Assembly (NCBI GenBank): GCA_017562135.1 | Contig: QEYB01000448.1 | Location: forward strand, 2,356,001 to 2,420,000 | Origin: Dipylidium caninum | Taxonomy: Eukaryota; Platyhelminthes; Cestoda; Cyclophyllidea; Dipylidiidae | Reading direction: 5' to 3' | DNA length: 64,000 nt | Shown here: positions 41,360-53,100 of the stretch, piece after piece | Layout of the letters: each line of letters opens with the position of its first letter | Position numbering within the stretch: the stretch's first letter is position 1 | The notes under the pieces: model-generated | What the model was told of the DNA's origin: nothing | Seen by the model: the letters and a program-made list of their open reading frames with translations, nothing else | Database searches by the model: none | Position numbers and translations under genes: made by a program

Positions 41360-43342
41360 CTAGGCTAAAAAGACTTCTATTGTCTCAATCTGATGGCCTC
41401 GGTGTGCAAGATGCCTCAAAGGCTCATGGTTAAGCGGTTTAAGTCCGAGGTTTTGATCGCAAAAACTCCACCAACAGCCGGGCAGTTTTGGCGACCATCC
41501 TCGAGACCGCGATCTCGCATGTCTTCTCACGCGGACGGCGGAGGTGGGAGGAGAGAGGGCCAGACGAAATCGCCTGTGATTTTTCGTCGAATCAACGCCA
41601 GCCTAGGCCTACGTTCAGTTTTGTTGAAAAGTCTTGTCGAAGTTAAAAAAAGAACTCTAACTTGAGCCTACTTAGTCTAAGTCATATGCCCTAACTCACC
41701 CGATAACTGGTGGTCTCGATTGTCCGTGGAAGAATTTTCCCACTTCACGGGAATCGTCGAGTCACCCAAAGTGCTTTAACGAGTGTCAGCGTCCAACACA
41801 CTCGGTTCTCCAGCCTCTGCACCACGAACTCGATGTAACACTGGGGGGTTGGACGCTGCCTCCCCCCCTCCCCCCTCGGTTCGCTTTCCCCACTTAGTAG
41901 AAGACATTTGTCCGTATCGAAGGCGCTCCCCTCGGCCCCTTTGAAAACCACTTTAAGTACAATGACTGAAAATGCGTAAAATTCGGATGTCCAATCGGAT
42001 TGTTCGTCAAACACTCCTGGCTTTTATGAGCTTGTTAAATGATTATCGGGGCGAGGACTAATTTTAAGCATGTACTTTTAGCCCGTTGGAAGGCGCTGAG
42101 TGCCATCCTCCCATGGAATAAACCCACCTTAATTTCTACTTACTTTAACGAGAGAAAGGCGAACTGGTGTTTTACCCGGCCTGCAACTTCGATTTCCACT
42201 TTTCGTTTATAAGCGCGAATAAAGCTCTGGGGAGGTTATCTGTTCTCACGACAAACGTAGAGGCGAGGCAAAACCCTGTGTCAACCAAGTGAGCTGGCTT
42301 TGGACGAATAACACTCTTTGTAACAACAATAGAATAAGAGAGTACGGCCTACTCTCTTCCATTTTTCACGCAAAACCATTTCAAAACCATTTCAAATTAT
42401 CTTAATTGTCCCAGCCTTCACAAAAGTCTCAAGTAGTAGATTGCATTCTTCAGTAATGCAGGTAAAGATGACTCCGATTTTCGCTGGTAAATTAAACCAC
42501 CACTTGTGACTTGCGTGTGGGATAATTAAGGTGTGCTGTTATCAGCATTCAATCACAGCAATGTGTTCCCATATCTATGTTTTTATGTGAGCATAAAAGT
42601 ACAGGCGCGCCTTTTTAACTCGCGTACTCTATGTTTGTCTCGCGAAGTCAGTTTGAGAAATGGTAAGAGCGCTCGAAGGCGTGAAATCTGTTCAGCGGCG
42701 TATTCCTTCCCAATATGGGTCAAAAATCACCAGTAAGATATTATTTCATAATCTTTCATCGGTTGGCATTTAACGCTCGAGTACGAATTGCAGGAGCGTT
42801 TTGATGGGATTCCCTCAATAAGAATTTATCTGCTTTTTGGAAATAAGGGATAAGTGGGTTGTTGAACCCACCATAAATAAACATCATACTTACCGAGTTT
42901 AAATGCATCGAACTTTCCGATTGGCGCCTTGTTTTCCACTTGCCGATAAATCCGCATTTGGAATAAGTTTTTGTTCTCAGTGCGGCAGGCCCTACACGAC
43001 GCGTAAAATGCTACAAATATACTTCCTACTGAATAAAATCAAGTAATGATTTGATGGTGGCTGGTGGAGTGAAGAGCTTTTACTGAGTTCTGCCCATTTT
43101 TAGAAAATATGTGACATTTTGATCGCCGACTACACACAGGAAACATTTCAAGAATTAATGAAATCCTCAACCGGAGTAAAGAATGATAGGGAAGGACTGA
43201 TAACAGATAGAAATTACCATATAGTCGGTTTTTCTCCTCTCCCACCACGCTACGCAAGAGGTAGCTTTTAGGACACTGGGAATGAGATTTAATGTAGCGA
43301 AAACAAATAGCTGAGAAGTAATTCCGCCCTTTCCATCGGCCT

Positions 43343-43355
43343 GGGGGGGGGGGGG
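43343..43355. repeat. Poly-G tract
   Basis: Thirteen consecutive G. Confidence 0.9.
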
Positions 43356-43929
43356 TATGGACCACGACGCAACACCCCACAGCTTACCTGACCACTCGTC
43401 TCCCCAGTTTTTTTAAGGTGGGGTAATCTGTCCGAGCACACGCCCATCTTGTGCTGGGCGTTTACCTCACCAATTAAGTGGGAAACTACCTCAATTTTTC
43501 ACTAAGTTTTATTTAAAAAGGCGGAGTTTTCTAAAAAATTCAGATTCACATGTATTGATGTGCTGCCCCGGGAGTCTTCTCTCGTCGCTTATTTTTGTCA
43601 AATATGCTAATTCCAAAACTCAATATATTTATTAGTGGATTTTGTCATGCAGCCATATTTAGTCTTGAATTTTGAGGGAGATGACTCATTAGCATATTTG
43701 TAATCCGATGTAATATTTTAAAGAAGAATTGCTGAAGCATAAAAGAAGTAGGTATAGCATTAATTGTTTAATACCCTTTATCTACGCTGGCCTACAACTT
43801 CGAACGCGTCATAAAGCTAGAATGGTGTATCATGAGACCACAGAACTCAATGCACACTTACGTCTCGCCTGTGAATCTCGGGAATGTTTTAACGGTTATG
43901 CATTTGCCTTAATCCGCCTCTTGTCTCCA

Positions 43930-44000
43930 CCGCCATTGGTTCGTCCCTTTGCGGTTGACCAATGGAAACCGCGCACTCACATGATTGGCTCTTCGTATAG
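43930..44000 (+). promoter_or_regulatory. Putative promoter B of the receptor cyclase gene
   Basis: Three CCAAT boxes: ATTGG 43935-43939, CCAAT 43949-43953 and ATTGG 43984-43988, followed by GTATAG. They lie 130-180 bp upstream of the signal-peptide ATG. The arrangement resembles promoter A and the orphan cluster at 21411-21458. Confidence 0.5.
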
Positions 44001-44117
44001 CCTATGTCCTCCTTCTGCACCATCAACCGCCTACCTCTCGTTGCGCGCGGTGCTTCCACGACCTCGGCGGTGAGATGGCTGACGCTGCTGCTAGACTTTC
44101 TACCCCACGTGGAGGAA

Positions 44118-47100
44118 ATGAAGTGTAGTTCTTTCTCTCTCTTGGCTCTTCCTATGCTATTCATTTGCGGGTGCTCGGCCTTCAACCTCGCAGAGAGCGA
44201 AATTGCTGAATTTTCCGGACTGGGGAAATACGTTTGCAATCTTCCCATGGATGAGTCTGTCTATCGAATTGCCATCCTTGTCCCATTTAATAGTCTTGGG
44301 GGAGTCAATACTGGTAAACCTCAATTTCAGGTACCTTTTGCCGTTGGCAGTTGTCTTTACTAGTGGCCTGACTTGTGGGAAGCGACAACGCCAGACCGAA
44401 AGCGCATAATCGTCTCCCTCTTACTCCTCCTCTCCCTCCCCTTCTGTCATCATCGTGGTCGCAGCGGAGGCACCCGTATCGACCTTATCTGGTGCTGGCC
44501 TGTCCACATTATTTTGTCATGACCTTAGGCTTTTAACTAAAAGTACCTTCTTAGGTCAGTCGTTTATAGTTTTTAAGCGATACTACACGTAGTGATCTTT
44601 AGCTTTTTTTTCTAAATTTCTATTTGCAACCTTTGGAGAAAAAATTTACGGGCATGCTCCAGATGGATGTCTCCCTTTCACCAGTGTGCTTGGAAGGAAG
44701 CTTTATGCTTTCGAGATTCTTCACATTCAATTTTATGAAATGATTTATTATTTTTCACAGGAAATGTCCCGAGTTGAGACCGGTTGACACGGTTGAACCG
44801 CTGTCACTACCCATCATCGGATTAGGAATTTTCTCGTCAATGAAATTTGAGCTTATCTAATGGAAAATATCTACGTACTAATATACGCAACACTATTTTA
44901 CAGTGAATTCAGTTTAGATTTTTAAGGCCATTCGTTAATTGTGAATGCACATGTTAGTTTCGGCGCACAAAGTTAAGACCTTCGCCTTATGCTTTGGGTA
45001 AAAGAGCGACATTTCACGTCAGGACAGAGAGTTCTCATGGTGATTGCCGATCTCTGGTTTGTAAGAGCAACCGAAATTCTCCATGCAAAAGTGACGAGGC
45101 GATTAGGCTCTAGGATGAAACCTTATTGGTGGGCGACGTCTCCGTTCACCGCACAATACTGTCGTGATTGGGGACAACGAATCTTCAAGTTGCCATTTCT
45201 GCGACACCACGATTTTGGTTGGTTCCCAAATAAGGGGATAGGCGCCGCCCACAAAGCCAGGCCGCGTGTTGAATGTACTCGTTTGATATTTCAATGCATC
45301 TTCCTTCTATTCGCCCATCGCCAAAGAATACAAAATTGGCTAGCCATTTGGCACCGGCGCTGGACCTTGCCATCCAACGAATACAGACTCTACCATTTGC
45401 CTCACGTCTTCCCATTCTGGAGTTTTTGTGGGGTGACACCAAATGCGACGTCGCAGTCACCCTCGATCTCATCTTTCATTTCCTCATGGATGAGCCCGTG
45501 CACGCTTTCATCGGTCCCGTGTGCACCTTCCCTCTCGCCTCCGCCGCGCGCATTGTCGGGGCCCGATTTAAGCGTCCCCTCGTCACATACGGCGGCTTCG
45601 AGGTCGACCTCGCCGATAAGACCCGCTATCCTCAACTCATTCGTCTCGGTGGCCATCACGGCTCGCTGAACGGCTTCCTTCACGCCGTGTTCACACATTT
45701 TGGCTGGGAGCCAAGGGAACACAAGAACGTTGCTCTGTTGCACGTGCGAGTGGACGAGGACGCAGCTGACTTCGAGGGTGTTAGTCCGCAGGTTGTTGCT
45801 GCAGCGGCATCGGCATTCTTCGTCGCTAAGGCTATACTTTCCGGGGAGGGGTTGGGTGGATTTCGAGTTGAGGGAGTGATAACCGACCACAATAATGTGG
45901 ACGATATGCGGCAACGCATGGAGCAGATCTCCTCCTACGGGCGCGGTAAGTCTTTCGGGGAGTAAAGGTTACGGCAACCTTTTTTATCTTTGGCTTTGAG
46001 GAGCGCTAACCGTCACTGATGTTCAGGCTCAAAGGTTTCTTAATGCCGGACGCAGATAGATTTGCTTGGTTCCCCTGTCCGATTAAATTTGTTCTACAGT
46101 GAGAAGTGGTAAATGATATGCTCTCTCACTTTTGGGGGTTTTTGGTCAGAAATTCCCATCCTTTTGATGTGTAGGAAGAAGAGTCTTTAGACGCCCTTAA
46201 TTATCTTCCGTGTTCAGAAGTCAGTGTTTAGCTTTTGTTCAAAAGTAAGGAATGGGTCACTCCCACCGTCGAGCCCTCCACAGATCCCTGTGAATCCTTC
46301 TAGATGTTTATGATGTCTTTCCCACTTCGACTCCCCTTCTCCATCTCCTTTGCCACCGACTCCGTCGATGGCACATCAGCGTGGCGTTTTTGCGGTCAGA
46401 ACACATCACCGCCTTCTCTCAAATGGGTCAAAGTGGGTCGTATTTTAATTGCCTTAACCGGGAAAACGGTGTTGTGCCTAAGAGTTCCATCTCTCTGATG
46501 ATTTTTACAACCACATTTATAAATTGTACTTCCTCTCGCCGTGAAACACTGTTTTACTTGTAAGTTTCGATAGAATCTCGCCACTTATGGGGTCGGGCAC
46601 ACGGTGGATGGCTGTTTCTACCAAAGTACTGGCACCATAACTCGCCTTATAAACTCGATTTGCTAATCGAGTTCGGCAAACCCTGAACCTCCTACTTTGT
46701 CTCCTTATCGCAAATCCTTCCCCAATTGGCAGTGACTGTTTCACCTTATTTCTCCTACTTATCACAAAAGAAACATTTGAACTGAGTTACAGAGCACGAG
46801 TCTCTCCTTAGTTGCGCTGGAAAAGTGTGGAAGTTGGAAGAATCAGTGGTGCATCACCTTTTTCTATCAATCACCGCCGTCTAATTTGGACGGTTTGTAA
46901 AGAGGAGAATCGATTTCGAGTTCTCCACTGTCACCGAAGTTTGTAACTTCTGGTAAGCGGTGTGCTCTCTACTTGTAGTTGTGATCCTCTGCGCCGACCC
47001 CGACGCGGTGAGGAAGCTGATGCTCATAGCCCACGAGCTGGGATTCGTCGGCGGCGACTACGTCTTCATCAACATCGACCTACTCAGCAGGTTCGTTGTC

Positions 47101-50100
47101 ACTCCGCCGCCATTGTCTTTCGAGGCGCATCTCACTAAAAACTGCAGTGACACTGGATTTGTCATCACTAGTGTCGTGAAGGTCGGGAGAGGACAAGGGC
47201 AGGTTTGCTCTTCACACCAGTTTTCTATTGCTCCCCCCCTGTGGGGGATGCTCCTTCATTCGTTAGTCGGTTTTATGCGTGAGAGAACATTTAGACTCCA
47301 ACCGAAAAATCGGCGTAGACGTGTGTATATCACAAAAAATGCGATTGGTTGTTTTCTGTTCCTGCATTTCCCGCAGTTGGTTCACGCATTTGTTGAAAGT
47401 GCAGTGGGTGCCAGGTTCCGAGTGAGTTGTCGTCCTTCGCAGTCTGTCAATTGGCTCCAGGTGGAGGGAGAGTGTTTTTTGTGCCATAATTTGTGAGGCA
47501 ATGGGGAGAGTGAATTGCTGCACTCTGGCATGCAGAGTCAGGGCTGGAACCAGCCCCAGTTCCCGTGTAAGCCGCGTCACGGATTCCACCAGAAGTGCAG
47601 TTGCAGTACTTTCTGTCTCATTCCTCGCCACGGATAAACATGGAGTGGCAACTACCACGTTGGAGTGCACTTCATGCTTAGCGTGTAAGTCGGAGAGCTC
47701 CGTCAACGCTTCTCGGGACACACTGACGCACACACACCTGTGGACGGGCGAGGCTTCCATTCTGGCGTGGACGTCGTCGAAGTGTTGTACTCTCAGACCA
47801 CGCCACCGGAGGGCCAAGCGCAGCCGGCGCTTTCTGCAATTTCCCCGCGTACATTCTCATTACAGGTCGTGGTAGTCGTCGGCCTGCCCACTCTCCCTTT
47901 GCTACCGTTTCCAGGATCATGCTGGAGTATCTTTTGCGCTGGCTCCTCCGACTACTACTTAGTGGCCAATTGCCCTCACTCTCCTCCATCTCATTAGTCC
48001 CGATGAACACTCGGCCACCACCAGCATTTGATTTTGATCTGACCTCAGGCGAATTAATGACAGGCTTTTGCCGATTTTTCGGACGCCAAAATCACAAAAG
48101 ACTTCAATTATTACCTTATTTTGTTCTCATTGATGATCCTTTCGCATTCTGAACTAAAGAAGTTAGTTTCTGCCACCAGTGGCCTCGAAACAAAACAATG
48201 CTTCGTTTGCCACTAAATATGGGATGAGATAGATTAAAGGAAATCGGTACTTTAATAAGGAATTACCACTTTTGTTTAATGACAGACTCTTTCACTTTTG
48301 TTTCTTCATTAAAGCCTTGATCTAATATCCCACTTGTGCGAATGTGTGTGCTGGAAAGTCCAAGCTGTGAATATGACACTCACACGGATGTGGTTGGAGC
48401 ACCGCCACGAAAACCACACGGTTCCGATATCCTAAGTTCACTTTCGAGTCACTACGCCTTTAATTCCGACCAGTGAGGTGTTCTCTTGTCCCCTCCGTCA
48501 GCTCAGAGCAGCAAGCGCGTCCATGGTACCGCCCGAACGCGCCCAGCGAAGAGAACAGGCGTGCGTGGGAGGCCTACCGGGTGCTCATGACAGTGACTCT
48601 GCGTAAACCGGACAGCGAGGAGTACCTCAAATTTACTCAGGAGGTTCAACGACGCGCCAAAAATGACTACGACTACTCTTATGCTTCCAATGAGGTGCGT
48701 TTTCTGTGTGTAAGGTAATTGAGCTTCTCAAAAGCCCCTACCGTATTGTGGAGCGTTATCTGTTGAGCTTCCTTTTTGCCGTCTGAGACTGTAAATTGGC
48801 CTTCTGATAAGTAGTCTATGCTGATAAATCCCTGAAGATCTTTTTGCACAATCAATGACGTTTAATAAATACGTTTTTTCTACACCGAGCCGATTTATGG
48901 CGTTAATGTACTTCGTCCCCTACGTGCGCATGCCGTTGCTTTCCACTCGACCTGAACGGCTTTTGTTCATGTGGACCGCAGCGTGATCCACTTGACCGAA
49001 TTCCTCCAGCCCATCCCTTCTCGGAGGTTGTCCACTGGTGCACCATCGACACTGTAGAAACGTTAGATCCTCTAATTCGTGCAATGAATGCCCGAGGGCG
49101 TCCTGGAGACCGAACCCTCTTTCTCTTGGCACCCCCTGCCTCGTGGAGAACACGCTGAGCCTCAGCATTTTTCAATTCCAGGGGAATCACTGTTGAGACC
49201 ATGCGGCTGATCTTGGCAACTGCGGTAACGTTGTGGCACTTTGCGACTAACTAATTCTCAAATTAAAAAACTCATTTGTCAGGACCTATGTTAAACCTCG
49301 CGATTCAGTAAGGAATTGTTTTCAAATCGGACAAAATCATTTGGTAAGTCCAAGGAATGGAAGACCACTTCTGTTCTCCAAAGTGAGTTTGCACTTGCGG
49401 GGCGGAGACGCACACGCAGCGCTTTCCGCGATGCCCCGAGAGAATGTTTTGGGACATTATTTTTATTACCATAAGGCATACAACAGTTGGTGGCACCAAA
49501 ATGCAGAGTCGGAATGAGATTAACCGCCCTCTGACCTCGTTTGCTTTCGCCATCCGCATCCGTCAGGCCCCTTTGAGTGCTCTCTTCATTGCCACACTCT
49601 GTCTCAAATTCCTCCTTCACGCCTTAGGCCCCAATTTTCGCGGGATTAGTGAAGAAGTGAAGAAGGAGACTTCATCGGATAGTAATTTATTATGCAAAAG
49701 AATTTGCTCCGAGACTGAGCCACGTCGCCGCAAACGTAATCGTCTATTGAGACAAAGGCAATGCACCTTATGTAAATTAAGTCGTTGACCTCCTAGACGA
49801 ATGTTCACACCTTACCCGGCTCTTGCGGACCGAGGCGGAGGCGGAGGAGGAGGAGGAGGAGGAGAGGAGGAGAGGGGAAAGTGGACACTGAAGGAAGAGT
49901 AAAGTGATGGGGCAGTCCCCTTGCCGTAGGGGTGATGTGCGGACAATTCCCCACTATTCCCGTTTTATCGTAGAGTCGCGGCGCGGAGCCCATTGTCCTG
50001 CTCTTTCCACAATACCGAGTTCACTCACACTCGGTGAAAAGGGGCTCGATGTATTGTGCTTTGGGATTTTTTTCCTCGACTTGAGGCTTTTCCTGCTTCG

Positions 50101-53100
50101 TCACTCCCAGCCAGCAGCTTTGGTTTGGTATTTATGACCGCTTACTACCTCGAAGAGCGTCTTGGACGTATTTTCCAAGTGTTCAATTGCTATTTTGTCA
50201 TGCTGAAATGACGCAATTCCCCAAGTGATCTCTACTGGAGGGGAATTCGGGGTGAAAGACCCATTTGCCCCCGAGGGCAGAGGTGTGAACTGAGATGCGC
50301 AAATAATTAAAGCAGTCGGGAAATATTGTCGGGAGTGTGCGACTCCTCATTATTCTCAGTGCGACGGCGCGAGAAAATACCAGCCTCCCGTCGACAGTGT
50401 GACAGCAGTGGCAGCAGTCTGCCCCTCTCCGAGGCGCAATTAGGGCGGCACGGGAGGTGTCCGGGGGTGGGGCTCAGAGACAGACAGGACGCGGCGCGGC
50501 CTGGTGTGGCGCTCGGAAACGACACTTTTCCTACTGCATATTATTCGCCTGCCAACTAAGTGATTGCGGATTTTGTTGTGGTGATGTTTCATTGAAAAAT
50601 GCTCAATTGTTTGGCCGTCCGTCCAGTCGAAGTTGACTGGACCTATCTCAATCAAGGCCGCCGTCGAAGAAGATCGTCGGAGCACAAGACGTGATGTGGC
50701 TGATAAGCTCAAACGCGCAAATCGCATCAGACATTGAGAGAAAAACTAAAAGTCGAGCTTGGCTATATCGGGAAACTCGATCTTCAGATCCCTCACCAGC
50801 TTGAGGAAATGCATTTGGTGCGAGGCCTTGCCTCGACACGTTCGCCGTGTTGCCCTGACTTTGCGTCTTAAATGGTGAATTGTTAATGACGCCAATGACG
50901 TCAAACCACACTTAATTCACTTTTGGTGATCACAACGAGCAGAGATTTTATGGGAGTTGAATTATGACACTGTCCGAACGATGTCAAAGGGTCATCAACA
51001 CAAACTGATAGGATCTAGTCTAATAAAGTTATATATGTTTTTTCTGCCCACAAATTTTGAATTTCCATTCTTCTTTAAACTTCGCCAACCCAAATATTAG
51101 GCAGTCGAGCACCGCTCCTGCCTGCAGCTTATCCCCTAGGTTTACTTGTTTCGCGCGCAACCCGTAGAGAAATTGAGTAACAAAAAACTTTTTTTGTTGC
51201 TTAGATAAACCCATTTATCGGAGCCTTTCACGACGCTGTTCTGCTCTACGCCCTGGCGTTGAAAGACACCCTGGACAATGGGGGAAGCATCCTCAACGGC
51301 ACGATGCTCACCCACTACATGCGGAATCGCACCTTTCAGGGTGAGTGTTCGGCACGCCTCTCCACCTTAGCGCTGGCCAGAGGCGCACTTTGAAGTGCAG
51401 GAGACGGACAAAACATTAAGAAGGGAAAATAGAATCCTACTGGGCCAGTTAAAGCTAGGGGTTTCTCAATTACCACTCCGTCATTGACAGACGCCCTTTG
51501 TCTCGTAATGCCATTGCTCAGTTGTGGACCGATTGTCACATGCTTTGGCTGTTTTTTAGGTATCGCTGGGAACGTAAGCGTTGATCTAAACGGCGATAGG
51601 AACGCCGACTACTCCCTCCTTGACATGAACCCCAAGACCGGAATCTTCGAGGTAAGAATAGGCTTTTTCACTTTTATTGCCCTCACTCTGAGCATGATGG
51701 AAGAAATAGGGCGAGCGGTAGTTTGTTTTCACTGGAATGAACCTCTTCATATTGCTTGGGTTCCTTGAAGGCAAATCGAGGGGGAAAAGCAGTAGGAGCG
51801 ACATGTGGGTGGGGGCTGGGATGGGGCCAATACCCAAGTGGCGATGGGAAAAGTTCTGATATTCGACAAAATTACTTCCAGGTGGTTGGAAATTACTTCG
51901 GCAATGCAAAGAAGTACGCACCCGTTCACACGAAAACGATTGATTGGGCGAACGCGGAGAACACACCGCCGCCTGACACTCCTCCGTGTGGCTTTGATGG
52001 GACGCGTTGTCAGGGATACAGTGAGTTCATCCTCGCTCTTACGACTCGACTCTCCGTCGAGCTCTCATTTTTGACTCTCGAAAATGGTAGAAAATGAGGC
52101 CAAAGTCGGCTGTCTTTCATGCTCTCCATCTCCTTTTGCCTTCAACAGATATTCTTCGTATCACCATCGGGGTGGCCGTGACTATGGTTTTCCTCCTTAT
52201 CAGCATGATCATCGGTGGCGTCTTTATGTACAGGTTAGTCGGCACTGGCCTACACTTTCGACTTTCTGTGAAGCAGCACAGTTCCACTGCACAGGGTAAA
52301 TTGAGAAGTACCGCAGTAGTGCTGTCAAATAAGAAGTTACGACGCGGAATACATGACGAGGCTACAAACCACCTTCCTATTATTTTTTTACTTGACGAAA
52401 TTTGGGACCAATTTTCCTGCCGTGCGTCTTGTGCATGCCACCTCGCCTCTTTCGCCTGTTAGCGCTCCTGTGGAAAGAGTTGAGACCTTCGCGGGCGCAG
52501 CTGCTCCCGTTGGCCCCACGTCTTACCGTCGTCCCGGGTGTCTTGCTGCCCGATTCTGTGGGGAGCCCGCACTTTGCCTTGCGAGGCAGACATCAATCAG
52601 CACCTTTGTGGGATTAGTCGCGGGAAGATGGAGACGAGAATTTACTGGCTTTTATGCCGTCTTAAGAGGCCGTTGTTGGGGAGGCTGAGGACTTCGCCAT
52701 TCAGTCTCTCGATGGTAGCAAGTTGCCTGATTTGCGTTGCGTTGCGCTGTGCCACGGCTCTCTGTCGCCTGTGTGTGGACTGCATCAGGTGCTAGGACGT
52801 GTGCGAAGGCTGTGTGTGGAGGAGGAAAGTCCTTAGTGGTAATTGGGACTAGCTAGTCAGCTAATGACGGTTTCGTTCAGCCCAAACCTGACCCATAGTA
52901 GGGTGCGCGAAGATGCTCATGCCACTTGGAGTCAAGCAGAGAAGATGAGTTAGTGGCCCAAAATAGGCTCACTCGCCCAGAGACGTCTGCAATCACTCAA
53001 CTATGCATTCGGAAGCACCAGTCTTAGCGATACATCCCCAAATCGCGACTCAGGCCTTGTCTCTACCTCGTTTGCCTTCAAAATTTCGCCTCACCGGCTG

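Larger units (their letters stand above)
34045..43929. other. Long intron or intergenic stretch between the two ligand-binding modules
   Basis: I looked for homologues of the next receptor exons (the ADPDAVRKL and RPWYRPNAP segments, membrane helix and kinase blocks) and saw none. ORFs here are short, unsupported by splice structure and without domains. Simple repeats occur at 40244-40272, 40396-40415, 41342-41359 and 43343-43355. Confidence 0.5.

Noticed and set aside
45402..45914. 170-codon minus-strand ORF
   Set aside because: It is the antisense shadow of receptor exon 2, which has clear homology on the plus strand.
47263..47817. 184-codon minus-strand ORF inside a receptor intron
   Set aside because: No recognisable domain, opposite strand to the host gene, no splice or promoter support, and the plus strand is also partly open here, so it reads as composition-driven.
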